A DNA stretch of 64,000 nt from Microbacterium invictum. Its GTDB lineage: Bacteria > Actinomycetota > Actinomycetes > Actinomycetales > Microbacteriaceae. Position numbers and translations under genes: made by a program. Under the pieces are notes generated by a model, which did no database searches, had not been told where the DNA came from, and worked only from the letters and a program-made list of their open reading frames with translations. This document shows, one piece after another, positions 41,151-50,628 of the stretch (the stretch's first letter is position 1; each line of letters starts with the position of its first letter). The stretch is taken from contig NZ_CP139779.1 in the NCBI RefSeq assembly GCF_034421375.1, forward strand, positions 3,162,001 to 3,226,000, in the 5' to 3' direction.

Positions 41151-41531
41151 TCAGGCTCCGGAGCGGGACGCGGCCGACGAGGCCTCTGCTGCAGCCGACG
41201 CGTCCGAAGCGGCGTCGGCGGCGGCATCCTTGACCTTCTCCGCCGACGACTTCGCCGCGCGCTTGACCTCGGCGACCTTCTGGTCACCGGAGGTGTCCTT
41301 CGACGTCGCCGCCTTCGTCACCTTGACCGCGCCGTCCCACAGCGTGCTCGGAATCGAGGCGGCGCTGGACTTGGCGAACTGCTTCGCCTTCTCGACCTGC
41401 TTCTGCACGGGGGGCTGGTTCCACAGCTTCTCGGCCTGGGTCTTGATCTGCTCGTAGCGCTCACGCCCCGCACGGGATCCCAGGACGTAGCCGGCGGCCA
41501 GTCCGATGACCAGCCCGATCTTGCCTCGCAT
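41151..41531 (-). CDS. YtxH-like protein
   Basis: A 126-residue protein with one N-terminal span (GKIGLVIGLAAGYVLGSRAGRERYEQI, the G-Y-V-L-G-x-R-A-G-R-E-R-Y signature of YtxH-like proteins) and a long Ala/Lys/Ser-rich helix that resembles LEA-type disordered helices. It begins the three-gene row. GAGGAG precedes the ATG. Family members are general-stress proteins; function unknown. Confidence 0.8.
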   Translation of the reverse strand: MRGKIGLVIGLAAGYVLGSRAGRERYEQIKTQAEKLWNQPPVQKQVEKAKQFAKSSAASIPSTLWDGAVKVTKAATSKDTSGDQKVAEVKRAAKSSAEKVKDAAADAASDASAAAEASSAASRSGA

Positions 41532-41630
41532 GACGTCTCCTCACGTTCGTCGGGTGAAATCCCTTACACAGTAGCGGCGTATTCCTCTCACGGCATCCGC
41601 ACTTGACGCGCACCGTCGCGCGGGGCACAA

Positions 41631-43106
41631 TCAACCGGCCACGCCGCCGAAGAGCAGTCCTCGCCGAAGGGCGTCGGCCTCGGCGACCGCGTCCTCGACG
41701 ACCTGTGCGAGTCCCGTCCCCGCGAGCCACGCTCCGACGATCGCGATTCCCGGCGCCTGGGCCGTGACGGCGCGGACACGCCTCGTGCGCTCGGCTCGGC
41801 CGCGCGCCGACTCCGGTGGCGGCTGGTCGTAGCGGTCGCGACGGGTGCCGCGCAGACGCACGCCGTCGAGGGGAAGGGCAAGGAGAGCGGATGCCTCGGC
41901 GAGCGCCATCGCCGTCGCCGCAGCGTCGTCGAGGTCCGTCGTGGCGGGTGGGTCGCCCGGGCCGCCGAAGGTCACCCGGACGACGAGCCCCTGCGAGCCG
42001 ACCTCGGCGCGGAGCCCTTCCCACCGGCCGGTCTGATGCAGCAGGGTCGACGCGCGCCGCGCACCCGGCACGGTGTGGACCACGGGCCCCGGCCGCCCGG
42101 CGGCGCCGTCCGGCGCGTCGAAGACGAGCGTCACACACTCCAGCGGCACCGTCGGGGCGATGTCGACCGCCGACGAGGCGACCGCCGGAAGAGCCTCGGC
42201 GAGCAGGCCGCGGGCGGCGGGCTCGTCCACCGCGATGACGACGGCGTCGGCGCCCGTCCCCTCCCCGCCTGCCTCGACCAGCCACGGCGCGCCCGCGCCG
42301 ACGCCCGTGCGCCGGATGCCGGTGACCGTCGCCCCGGTGCGGACCTCGACGCCGAAGTCGGCGAGGCGGGCGGTGAGTCCGTCGATGATCCGCGACATCC
42401 CTCCCGAGAGTCCGGCGGGGCCGGCCCTGTCACGGTCGCCCTCACCCTCGCGCTCGGCCCGCAGCGCGGCGACGGCGCCGGCGAGCGATCCGGTGCGGGT
42501 CAGAGCGGCGTTGAGCCCGGGCGCAGCGACGTCGACCAGCACGTCGTCGGGATCGACCGCGTAGCCGCCGACGCTCAGGGGAGCGACCAGCCGATCGCGG
42601 ACCCGGTCGCCCATGCGGGTGCGGACGAGACGACCGAGGCTCTGCTCCTGGCCGATCGTCAGCGGGGGGCGGAGGCGATCGAGGTAGGCGCGCCAGGCGC
42701 CCGACCACCCGATGTGACGGCGGACGTCGTCGGCCCATGCGTTGGCGGGGATGCCGAGCACGGTCTCGGCGGGAAGGGGCGCGACACCCGATGGTCCCGC
42801 GATCCATCGCCCCTCGTGATCGGGACGGATCACCTCGGCGCCGAGCCCGACCTCGTCGAGGACGGCCGCGACGGCGCCGCCCCGCGTGGCGAATCCGTCG
42901 GCGGCGAGATCGACCTCGACCCCACCGACCTCCTCCCGGCGGACGACACCGCCGAGTCGAGCGTCCCGCTCGAGGACGGTGACCTGCATCCCGACCTTCG
43001 CGCACTCCAGCGCCGCGACGAGCCCCGCCATCCCGCCGCCGACGACGATCACCGTCCGATCCGCGGGATCGACGGGGACGGGTGCGGCCTCAGCGCCGCC
43101 GGTCAC
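41631..43106 (-). CDS. hemY: HemY-type protoporphyrinogen/coproporphyrinogen oxidase
   Basis: A 491-residue FAD oxidase: VIVVGGGMAGLVAALECAK (residues 20-38), ERDARLGGVVRREEVGGVEVDLAADGF (the R-x-G-G segment after the FAD ribose site), and a C-terminal GIAIVGAWLAGTGLAQVVEDA FAD contact. These fit HemY/CgoX, which in actinobacteria oxidises coproporphyrinogen III in the coproporphyrin-dependent heme route. The GTG at 43106 is preferred over the longer frame because AAGGGAGG lies 9 bases upstream and the extension would be Pro-Asn repeats. It overlaps the end of an ABC ATPase gene by 17 bases. Confidence 0.85.
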   Translation of the reverse strand: MTGGAEAAPVPVDPADRTVIVVGGGMAGLVAALECAKVGMQVTVLERDARLGGVVRREEVGGVEVDLAADGFATRGGAVAAVLDEVGLGAEVIRPDHEGRWIAGPSGVAPLPAETVLGIPANAWADDVRRHIGWSGAWRAYLDRLRPPLTIGQEQSLGRLVRTRMGDRVRDRLVAPLSVGGYAVDPDDVLVDVAAPGLNAALTRTGSLAGAVAALRAEREGEGDRDRAGPAGLSGGMSRIIDGLTARLADFGVEVRTGATVTGIRRTGVGAGAPWLVEAGGEGTGADAVVIAVDEPAARGLLAEALPAVASSAVDIAPTVPLECVTLVFDAPDGAAGRPGPVVHTVPGARRASTLLHQTGRWEGLRAEVGSQGLVVRVTFGGPGDPPATTDLDDAAATAMALAEASALLALPLDGVRLRGTRRDRYDQPPPESARGRAERTRRVRAVTAQAPGIAIVGAWLAGTGLAQVVEDAVAEADALRRGLLFGGVAG

Positions 43107-43893
43107 GGCGCAGCCTCCCTTCGGCAGCGGGTTCGGCGGGTTGGGTGGGTGCAGCGGGTTCGGCGGGTTGGGCGGCGGCGGCGTCGGAGGCGGGTTCGGC
43201 GGCGTCGGCGGCGATGAGCCGGCCGTCGTGCAGCTCGGCGACACGGTCGGCGCGCGCGCGCAGGATCGGATCGTGGGTGGCCACCACCGCGGCGATGCCC
43301 CGGGTGTGGACGAGGTCGACGATGAGGTCCATCACCGCGGCCGCGGTGCGGGAGTCCAGCTGCGCGGTCGGCTCGTCGGCGATGAGCACCCGCGGCTCGG
43401 CGACGATCGCCCGAGCGATTCCGACCCGCTGCTGTTGACCGCCCGACAGCTCTGCGGGGCGCTGTGCGGCATGGTCGGCGAGGCCCACGAGCCGCAGTGC
43501 CTCGGCGACCCGCGCATCGCGCTCGGCCGGATCGGTGCGCGCGATCCGCAGCGGCAGCTCGACGTTCTCGGCAGCCGAGAGCACCGGGATGAGCCCGAAG
43601 GACTGGAAGACGAAGCCGAGATCGCGCCGCCGGATCTCGGCGAGCGCGTCCTCGTCGAGGGCGGTGACCTCGGTCTCACCCACCCAGACCCGCCCGGCGT
43701 CGGGGCGGTCGAGGGTGCCGAGGAGGTTCAGAAGGGTCGTCTTGCCTGCGCCCGACGGCCCGGTGACGACCACGAGCTCGCCAGGACGTGCGTCGAGATC
43801 GACCTCGACGCAGGCATGCACCTCGCCGGCGGCACTGCGGAACGTGCGCGTGAGACCCTCCCCGCGGAGGGCGGTCGCGCCCGCCCTGCTCAC
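43090..43893 (-). CDS. ABC transporter ATP-binding protein (MacB/LolD type), second in operon
   Basis: A 267-residue ATPase: Walker A GPSGAGKTTLLNLLGTLD, Q-loop GFVFQSFGLIPVLSA, signature LSGGQQQRVGIARAIVAEP, Walker B VLIADEPTAQLDS, His in VATHDP. The last 45 residues are an Ala/Pro/Glu-rich tail (PAEPAA repeats), encoded by a 22-base sequence repeated at 43124-43145 and 43151-43172. It overlaps the first ATPase gene by ATGA. Together with the other ATPase and two permeases it would form one FtsX-type complex with two different ATP-binding subunits. Confidence 0.9.
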   Translation of the reverse strand: MSRAGATALRGEGLTRTFRSAAGEVHACVEVDLDARPGELVVVTGPSGAGKTTLLNLLGTLDRPDAGRVWVGETEVTALDEDALAEIRRRDLGFVFQSFGLIPVLSAAENVELPLRIARTDPAERDARVAEALRLVGLADHAAQRPAELSGGQQQRVGIARAIVAEPRVLIADEPTAQLDSRTAAAVMDLIVDLVHTRGIAAVVATHDPILRARADRVAELHDGRLIAADAAEPASDAAAAQPAEPAAPTQPAEPAAEGRLRRDRRR

Positions 43894-44852
43894 GACCGGT
43901 CCTCCGCGGAAGCGTCCGCCGCGGCATCCGCTGTCTCCCCCGGCCGCACCTGCACGTGATCGGGCTCGAGCGCCAGCCGCACCCGGTCGCGGAGGTCGAG
44001 CGCGGCGACGAACTCATCCGGGAGCTGCAGTCGCCCCACACGGTCGAGCACGGCGTACTCCTCGGCGATGTGCTCCTCGGCGCCGTGCTCGTCGACGCGA
44101 GTGGAGCGGAGCACCTCGGTGGAGGTGCGCCCGTCGCGGATCTGCACTGTGCGGGCGACGTGGTCTGACACCCCGGGGTCGTGCGTGACGATGAGGGTCG
44201 TGATGCCGCGCTCGCGATTGACCGTCCGCATGGCCTCGAGCACCTGGGCGCTCGTGGTGTCGTCGAGCTCACCCGTCGGCTCGTCGGCGAGGAGCACCCG
44301 GGGGTCGTTGGCGATGCCGACGGCGATCGCGACGCGCTGCTGCTCGCCGCCCGACATCTCCGCCGGCCGGCGGTCGGCGCAGTGCCCCACCTGGACGAGA
44401 TCGAGGAGCTCCGACACCCGCGCCTGCCGGGCCGCGGGCCCGCGGGGCGTGCCCGTCACGGCCAGGCTCGCCGCGACGTTCTCGGCGGCGGTGAGGTAGG
44501 GGAAGAGGTTCCGCGAGGTCTGCTGCCAGACGAACCCGACGCTGCGTCGGCGGAAGCCCACCCGCTCCTTCTCCTTCATCGTCAGCAGGTCGTGGCCGGC
44601 GACCATCGCCACCCCGGCGGTCGGGCGGTCGAGGCTGGAGAGGATCGACAGCAGCGTCGATTTGCCTGAGCCCGACGCGCCGACGACGGCGACGAGCTCG
44701 CCGGCGTCGACGCGGAGGTTGAGCCCCTGGAGGGCCTGCACCTCGATTCCCGGCCCCGAGGACGTGGGCACCTGGAAGATGCGCACGAGGTCGGCGCACC
44801 AGATGTCGGCGTCGGGAGCGGCCCCCGGGCGGGGACGGGTCGTGGGGTCCAT
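43890..44852 (-). CDS. ABC transporter ATP-binding protein (MacB/LolD type), first in operon
   Basis: A 320-residue ATPase: Walker A GASGSGKSTLLSILSSLD, signature MSGGEQQRVAIAVGIANDP, Walker B LLADEPTGELDD, VTHDP. About 70 extra residues follow the ATPase core, including LDRVGRLQLPDEFVAALDLRDRV, a beta-hairpin-like stretch resembling an AbrB/SpoVT swapped hairpin, which is unusual in this family. The ATG at 44852 has GAGGAAGG upstream and begins 4 bases after the permease stop. Its partner ATPase overlaps its stop. Confidence 0.9.
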   Translation of the reverse strand: MDPTTRPRPGAAPDADIWCADLVRIFQVPTSSGPGIEVQALQGLNLRVDAGELVAVVGASGSGKSTLLSILSSLDRPTAGVAMVAGHDLLTMKEKERVGFRRRSVGFVWQQTSRNLFPYLTAAENVAASLAVTGTPRGPAARQARVSELLDLVQVGHCADRRPAEMSGGEQQRVAIAVGIANDPRVLLADEPTGELDDTTSAQVLEAMRTVNRERGITTLIVTHDPGVSDHVARTVQIRDGRTSTEVLRSTRVDEHGAEEHIAEEYAVLDRVGRLQLPDEFVAALDLRDRVRLALEPDHVQVRPGETADAAADASAEDRS

Positions 44853-44856
44853 GGTC

Positions 44857-47586
44857 CTATCCTTCCTCGACCGTGCGCAGGAGGCGCGAGGCACGGGCGC
44901 GGCGCGAGACGGCGAGAGCGACGACGGTGGCGAAGAGAACGAGCGCGGCGAAGGCGCCGAGGGTGAGGCCGAGGATCAGCGGGTCGACGGCGTAGCCGGG
45001 TGGCGCCGTCGACCCCGTGAAGGATCTGAGATCCACCCCGGCGAGGACGACGAGGGGCACGAGAGCGCCGAAGAGCGTCCCCGCGACGAGGGCGGCCAGG
45101 CCCGCCGGCGCGACCTCCCACGCCGCCAGGGCGCGACCGATCCCGGCGGGGGCGCCGAGGGTGCGCAGGAGCGCCAGCAGCCGGGTCCGCGGTGCGGCGG
45201 CGAGCGTGAGCGTCATCACCACCGCGACCGCGCCGAGGAGCGCGGCGAGCGCCGTCGCGGCCAGCAGCGCGGCGCGCAGGCCCCCGACGGCGGGACTCGC
45301 CTGGATGTCGTCGGTGATCTCGCGCGCCGTGTCGATGCGGAGCGCGGGGCTCACCACCGTCCGCACCTCGTCGACCACCGCGGCGGGGTCGGCGTCGGGC
45401 GCCAACCGGAGCAGGGCGGTGCGGTCGCTCGGGTCGCGGCCGAGCACCTCCTCGGCGGCCGAGGCGTCGAAGGCAAGCCACGCCGCGCGCGCCCCGATCG
45501 GCGCCGGCCCGTCGAGCACTCCCACCACCTCGGCGGGAGTGGAGCCGACCCGGAGTCCGCCGCGACCGTCGATCTCGTCGGCGAGTGCCGCGGAGACCAC
45601 GATGGGGAGCGACCCCTCGGTCGGGGTGAGCGAGACGCCCGGCGGCAGCATCCCGGGCCCCTCGCCCTGGACCGCCCGGAGGTCTTGGGCGTCGACGACG
45701 AACGCCGACGTGCCGACCCGTTCGCCGTCGATGTCGAGGGTGACGGGATCGGCACCCGAGATGCCGGTCGCTCCGGCGACCCCGTCGAGAGCGCTCAGCT
45801 GCGCGAGCTGATCGCGGGTGATGATCCCGCCCGCCACGCGGATGTCGGCCCCGATCTGCGCGCCCGCCGAGCGGTCGATGCCCGCCTGGACGGTGGAGAG
45901 GAGGATGCCGGAAGACACCGCCACCGACACTCCGACCACGAGCGCGAGCACCGGGGTGAGTCCGATCGCCGGTTCGCGCAGCGCCCGGACCGCGCCGAGG
46001 TAGCCGCCGACATCGCGCGCCGCGCGCGAGCGCCGGAGGATCGCCGCCAGGGGCAGCGGATAGAGCCGGAGCGTTACGACGCACGCGACGAGGGCGAGAA
46101 GGAGCGGTGTCGCGGCGGTGAGCAGATCGGCCCCGTCGCCCGCTCCCCGCACGAGCAGCAGGGTGAGCGCGAGCGCCGCCAGGACGAGCACCGCACCCTC
46201 GAGGACGATTCGCAGGCGCGAGCTTCGCCCCCCGAGGTCGGCGCGGGGCCGGCGTTCCGCCGCCGACGGGGCGAGCGCGGCGAGGACGGCGGCCGGGACG
46301 AGGCCTACGGCGAGGGCGACGCCGACCCCGGTGGCTTCGGGCACGCCACCGAGAGTCCCCCACGCGAGCGCGACGCCGATCCCGACACCCAGAAGTGCAG
46401 GGAGGATGCCGCAGGCGACGCCGTCGAGCGCGAGCAGAGCGCGGAGCTGCCCGTGGTCGGCGCCGCGCGCGGACAGGAGGCGGAGGGCGGGCCGGCGACG
46501 CTCGAGCACGAGTCGGCAGCCGAGGATCAGCACCGCGGCGGCCACGCCGATGGGGCCGGAGGCGATCATGGCGACCACCCCCGCGGTCGCCCGCTCCTGG
46601 GCGAGCGCCGCGTCGATCGCGCCGATCACGTCGGCGGTGAAGCGCAGGCTCAGGATGCCGCCGGTGCCGGCGGAGGTCTCGGCGACGGTGTGCCCCACGG
46701 CGGTCAGGAGCCGGAGGCCCGCCGCCACCGCCTCGGCATCGCGCGCGTCGACCGCGGTCGCGTCGAAGGGGTACCAGACGGTCGTGGTGACGCTCGCCCC
46801 CTGCGGGGAGGTCGCGCGAAGGGACGCCGGGTGGGCGAACCCCGTGCCGGTGACGACGCGCGGCAGGTTGCCGTCGTCGAAGATGTTCGGCTCGAGCACC
46901 GAGGGAACGTGCTGCCAGTACGGGCTGCCCGCATCGGCGGGGCCGAACACACCGACGAGCACGACGTCGACCACGCCGGCGAAACCAGTGATCTGACGCG
47001 TGACACCGACGTCCCAGCCGAGCTCGTCGGCCGTGTCGGTCGAGAGGACGATCTCGATCCTGCCGAAGGCCTGCCCCTCCGGGACCTCGGTGCCAGGCGG
47101 GACGAAAACGGCGGGGTCGGGGAGTCGACCCTCGACGATCTCGATCTGGTCGGCGTACCGGGGGTCGACGGCGATGGCGATCTCGGCGGTTCCCGGTTCA
47201 TCGGCGAGGGCGGAGGCCGAGCCGACGGCGACCGTCCGCGCCGGCTGCAGGATGTCGGGGAGCGGCGGAGCCGCCTCGGCGCGGATGCTCTCGACCTCGG
47301 CGGTGAAGTCGGCCCAGACGTCGTCGACCACGGTCGGATTCGAGAAGAGCACCTCCGGAGCTACCTGCGGGATGCCGTTCTCGTCGGCCACGACGTCGCG
47401 CTCCACTGCGCTCAGCCCGGCGAGGCGGTACTGCACGGTCGCATCGCCGAGGCGCGCGAGGGCGACGGGTGCGGCGGTGGCGAGTACGGTCAGCACCACG
47501 ACGAGCGCAGCCACCACGAGCCCGCCGCCCGAGGCGAAGCCGAGGTGGTGGCGCAGGAGCGCCGCCCGGGTGACCCGGCCCGTCAT
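44857..47586 (-). CDS. Large FtsX-type ABC permease, second in operon
   Basis: A 909-residue membrane protein of the MacB/FtsX class with one N-terminal span, a ~300-residue extracytoplasmic domain (residues ~50-340), a central block of about six spans, a second extracytoplasmic domain (~600-790) and three final spans. Coupling-helix motifs are LRLLSARGADHGQLRALLA and LLALLRTLGAPAGIGRALA. Such ten-span proteins work as heterodimers, here with the upstream 47583-49976 product. It starts at an ATGA overlap with that gene. Likely role: moving a lipid, lipoprotein or peptide across the membrane. Confidence 0.88.
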   Translation of the reverse strand: MTGRVTRAALLRHHLGFASGGGLVVAALVVVLTVLATAAPVALARLGDATVQYRLAGLSAVERDVVADENGIPQVAPEVLFSNPTVVDDVWADFTAEVESIRAEAAPPLPDILQPARTVAVGSASALADEPGTAEIAIAVDPRYADQIEIVEGRLPDPAVFVPPGTEVPEGQAFGRIEIVLSTDTADELGWDVGVTRQITGFAGVVDVVLVGVFGPADAGSPYWQHVPSVLEPNIFDDGNLPRVVTGTGFAHPASLRATSPQGASVTTTVWYPFDATAVDARDAEAVAAGLRLLTAVGHTVAETSAGTGGILSLRFTADVIGAIDAALAQERATAGVVAMIASGPIGVAAAVLILGCRLVLERRRPALRLLSARGADHGQLRALLALDGVACGILPALLGVGIGVALAWGTLGGVPEATGVGVALAVGLVPAAVLAALAPSAAERRPRADLGGRSSRLRIVLEGAVLVLAALALTLLLVRGAGDGADLLTAATPLLLALVACVVTLRLYPLPLAAILRRSRAARDVGGYLGAVRALREPAIGLTPVLALVVGVSVAVSSGILLSTVQAGIDRSAGAQIGADIRVAGGIITRDQLAQLSALDGVAGATGISGADPVTLDIDGERVGTSAFVVDAQDLRAVQGEGPGMLPPGVSLTPTEGSLPIVVSAALADEIDGRGGLRVGSTPAEVVGVLDGPAPIGARAAWLAFDASAAEEVLGRDPSDRTALLRLAPDADPAAVVDEVRTVVSPALRIDTAREITDDIQASPAVGGLRAALLAATALAALLGAVAVVMTLTLAAAPRTRLLALLRTLGAPAGIGRALAAWEVAPAGLAALVAGTLFGALVPLVVLAGVDLRSFTGSTAPPGYAVDPLILGLTLGAFAALVLFATVVALAVSRRARASRLLRTVEEG

Positions 47587-49976
47587 CGCGCCTCCTCCCC
47601 TACGACCGCAGCGCGCGCGGCCCGCCGGACGCCGAGGCTCGCGCCGACGACGAGGAGGGCGAGCCCGGCGACGAGCGCCGCCACGACGCCGGCGATCGGC
47701 AGCCACGCCGGCTGGAGCGCGAGCGCCGCGGGAAGGATGCCGGGGGTCGTCGCGCGGACGAGGGGCGCCGCGAGGACGAGGGCGACCGCCGCACCCGCGA
47801 CGGCCCCGAGGAGGACCGCCCCGCCGAGGATCGCTGCGAGCTCGCCCGCGCGGAGGCGCGCCTGCCGCCCGGCGGTGACCCCGAGCGCGCGGAGCACGGC
47901 CAGCTCGGGGCCTCGGGCCAGCGCGAGGGACTGGACGATCGCGAGCGTGGCGATGAGCGCGAGCACGGCGGCCCCGCCTGCGGCCACCCCCCACCCCGGA
48001 ACCAGCACCCCGACCATCCGATCCGCCACGCCGGGAGCGGCGATCCGGACGGCCCGGTCGCCCAGAGCCGCGCTCAGCGCGGCATCGGAATCCGGGCGAC
48101 CCGCGGCCCAGACGCTCCCGGGCGAGGCGAACGACGTCCCGCGCTGGAGCGACGCGACCAGCAGATCGTCGGTCACGGCGAACACGGCGTCGGCACGGGC
48201 TGCGCCCGGGATGGCACCGACGACCGAGGCGACGAGCACCTCGCCCCGTCGACCCGTGCCGGCGACCCGGTAGTCCAGACGGTCGCCCTCCGCGACGCCG
48301 AACCGCGCCGCGAACGCCTCGGAGACCGCGACCCGCAGGGCCTGGACCTGCGGGTCGGCGGCTCCGCGTTCCTGACCGTCGGCGAGCCAGACGACCTGCT
48401 CGCGCTCCCCGTCGCCGAAGGTCGCGGAACCGGCGAGATCGAGGACGTCGCCGCCGATCGCCTCGACCTCCGCGACCGTCACCGTCCCCGTGGGCGCGCC
48501 GGGGGTGGGGCCGACCCGCATGACGAGGGCGGCCAGCGACCACGGCGCGGTTCCTTCGGGGAGCTCCGCCTCGGCGACCACCCGGTCGGGGGCGATCGCC
48601 GACAGCGTGAGCGGCTGTGCCACGGGCGTTCCGCGCGCGTCGAGCAGCACTGCGAGCGGCTGCAGCGAGCCGCTCACGTCGGCCCCCGTCCATTCGGCGG
48701 TGAGGGCGAGCGAGAGTCCGGTGGCGGTGCCGCCGAGCGGCACGGGCGCGGCGCGCACGACGCCGTCGGCATCCCCGCCGGTCACGGCGGCGACGAGGGC
48801 CGACGGGTCGGCCGCGCCGCCGGCGTCGGTCATGACCTCCGCAGCCAATGTCGCGGGCAGGGCGACGAGGTCGACCTCGTCGTCGCCCAGCTCGAGGACG
48901 TCGGTCACCGCCCCGGCCGCCTCGTCGACGCCGTCGAGCCCGGCGGTGGCGACCAGATCCGCCGGCGAGGCGCTCTGGGGAGCGAGGTCGACGCGCAGGT
49001 CGGCGCCCACTCGCAGCGCCGCGGAGTTCGTCGCGGCAGCGGTCCAGGTACCGGCGAACGCACCGGCGAGGATCGCCTGGGCGACCGTCAGCGCCACCAG
49101 CAGCACCGCCACGGCCGAGTGCGGGAGCCGACGCGCGACCTGACGGCGGCCGAGCGCGGACTGCCATCCCCGGGCGCGGAGCGCCGGCAGGGCGGCGAGG
49201 CGGGCGAAGGCACCGAACACCGCGAGGACCGCGAGCGCGGCGGCGAGCAGCACGACCGGCGGCGTGAGCGCGACGACGGGATCGAACCCTCCGGCCCGGG
49301 CGAACCCGAGCTGCCAGAGGCCGATCACCGCGGCGACGACGACGAGCGCGACGGCGACGATGGTCGTCGCCCGCGCACCTCGGCGGCTCGAGACCGAGCG
49401 CCGTGCGAGCGCCACGACGAGGACGACCCCGAGCACGACGGCGACGAGCGCCCCCGCCCCGACCAGCACGGCGACCGCCGCCGGCGACAGGGCCGCCGCC
49501 GCGGCATCCGTCCCTGCGATCGGAAGCGCGAGCCCGGCGGCCAACGCGGCACCCCCGATCGTGCCGGCGGCCGTGACCGCCAGCCCTTCGCCGACGTGCA
49601 GGGCAAGAGCCTGACCGCGTGAGAGCCCCCGGGCGCGGGCGGTGTCGGTCTCGTGCTCGCGCGAGGCCGCGAGGAGCCGACCGAGCTGCGCCACCGCGGC
49701 TCCCGCCACGACGGCGACCGTGAGGATCAGGGCCGGAAGCGCCGAGGCGAGCGAGGCCGCGCCGAGGGCGACGGCGGTCTCGACCTCGTCCTCGGGCGTG
49801 CCGGCGGGCGCGGCGGCACGAGCGAGCGGCGCGGCGTCACCGGTGACGACGAGGATGAGGAGCAGGGTGGCCACCGCGACGGCGACGGTCGCCGAGAGGG
49901 CGAGGAGGTACCCGGCGCGGGCACGGGTTCTGCGCAGGACCAGACGGGTCGTGACGAGAGCGTGCCGATCCGCCAA
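47583..49976 (-). CDS. Large FtsX-type ABC permease, first in operon (start uncertain)
   Basis: About 797 residues, the same architecture as its partner: N-terminal span (GYLLALSATVAVAVATLLLI), central spans, a large extracytoplasmic domain (~320-600) and three C-terminal spans containing ELAVLRALGVTAGRQARLRAGELAAILGG, the FtsX coupling motif. The start is not clear: TTG 49976 opens the conserved part, but its GGAAGG is too close to act as a normal ribosome site. The frame runs on to 50072, overlapping the divergent HhH-GPD gene. A minus-strand TAGGTT at 50031-50036 may be the promoter. Confidence 0.82.
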   Translation of the reverse strand: MADRHALVTTRLVLRRTRARAGYLLALSATVAVAVATLLLILVVTGDAAPLARAAAPAGTPEDEVETAVALGAASLASALPALILTVAVVAGAAVAQLGRLLAASREHETDTARARGLSRGQALALHVGEGLAVTAAGTIGGAALAAGLALPIAGTDAAAAALSPAAVAVLVGAGALVAVVLGVVLVVALARRSVSSRRGARATTIVAVALVVVAAVIGLWQLGFARAGGFDPVVALTPPVVLLAAALAVLAVFGAFARLAALPALRARGWQSALGRRQVARRLPHSAVAVLLVALTVAQAILAGAFAGTWTAAATNSAALRVGADLRVDLAPQSASPADLVATAGLDGVDEAAGAVTDVLELGDDEVDLVALPATLAAEVMTDAGGAADPSALVAAVTGGDADGVVRAAPVPLGGTATGLSLALTAEWTGADVSGSLQPLAVLLDARGTPVAQPLTLSAIAPDRVVAEAELPEGTAPWSLAALVMRVGPTPGAPTGTVTVAEVEAIGGDVLDLAGSATFGDGEREQVVWLADGQERGAADPQVQALRVAVSEAFAARFGVAEGDRLDYRVAGTGRRGEVLVASVVGAIPGAARADAVFAVTDDLLVASLQRGTSFASPGSVWAAGRPDSDAALSAALGDRAVRIAAPGVADRMVGVLVPGWGVAAGGAAVLALIATLAIVQSLALARGPELAVLRALGVTAGRQARLRAGELAAILGGAVLLGAVAGAAVALVLAAPLVRATTPGILPAALALQPAWLPIAGVVAALVAGLALLVVGASLGVRRAARAAVVGEEAR

Positions 49977-50055
49977 CCTTCCGCACCCCCGTCCCGTTCG
50001 ATGGCCTGTTCCGATCGATGGCTCCTGACAACCTAACGGGTGGGAGACTGGCGGC

Positions 50056-50628
50056 ATGACGCTGCACATCACCGGTGATGAAAAGGCCGACCGCCTGCTC
50101 AGTGACGACCCGCTCGCACTGCTGATCGGGATGCTGCTGGATCAGCAGGTGGCGATGGAGACCGCGTTCGCCGGTCCGCTGAAGATCTCCGAACGCGCGA
50201 GCACCTTCGACGCGGCCGCGCTCGCGGGCTTCGACCCCGACGCCTTCGCCGAGCTGTTCTCGGAGACGCCGGCTGTCCACCGCTTCCCCGGCTCGATGGC
50301 CTCGCGGGTGCAGTCCCTGTGCACCGCGGTCGTGGACGAGTGGGACGGCGACGCTTCGGCGATCTGGACGCGCGGCGAGCCGGACGGCGCCGAGGTGCTC
50401 ACGCGCCTGAAGAAGCTCCCCGGCTTCGGGGAGCAGAAGGCGAAGATCTTCCTCGCCCTCCTCGGCAAGCAGTACGGCTTCGCCGGCGAGGGCTGGCGCG
50501 AGGCGTCGGCGCCCTACGGCGAGGAGGGGTCGTTCCGCAGCGTCGCCGACATCGTCTCGCCCGAATCGCTGACGAAGGTGCGCGAGTACAAGCGGGCGTT
50601 GAAGGCCAAAGCGAAGGAGTCGTCGTGA
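50056..50628 (+). CDS. HhH-GPD-type base-excision repair-like protein
   Basis: A 190-residue protein annotated in relatives as HhH-GPD DNA glycosylase-like (often mislabelled HesB). The helix-hairpin-helix is LTRLKKLPGFGEQKAKIFLALLG, with LLIGMLLDQQVAMETAF as the upstream core helix, a conserved Q-Q feature of the group. The catalytic Asp and Fe-S cysteines of EndoIII are not seen, so activity is uncertain. It is translationally coupled to a DUF1801 gene through GTGA at 50625-50628. Confidence 0.82.
   Translation: MTLHITGDEKADRLLSDDPLALLIGMLLDQQVAMETAFAGPLKISERASTFDAAALAGFDPDAFAELFSETPAVHRFPGSMASRVQSLCTAVVDEWDGDASAIWTRGEPDGAEVLTRLKKLPGFGEQKAKIFLALLGKQYGFAGEGWREASAPYGEEGSFRSVADIVSPESLTKVREYKRALKAKAKESS

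Noticed and set aside
40748..41531. Prophage remnant because of the holin-like protein
   Set aside because: Holin-X/YtxH/DUF3618 rows are ordinary chromosomal stress-type genes in actinobacteria; no lysin, integrase or structural phage gene is present.
41603..41631. Plus-strand TTGACG-17-CACAAT that would read against hemY
   Set aside because: The -10 is poor, it points into the end of a gene on the other strand and there is no plus-strand gene downstream.
43107..43244. N-terminal extension of the HemY-like protein rich in Pro-Asn repeats
   Set aside because: The repeats are the out-of-frame reading of the Ala/Pro/Glu tail of the ABC ATPase; AAGGGAGG and GTG at 43106 mark the real start.
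44857..49167. A single open frame of over 1400 codons through both FtsX permease genes
   Set aside because: The part beyond 47586 is a low-complexity Arg/Gly/Ala reading of the neighbouring permease gene in another frame; the real gene starts at ATG 47586 with an ATGA overlap.
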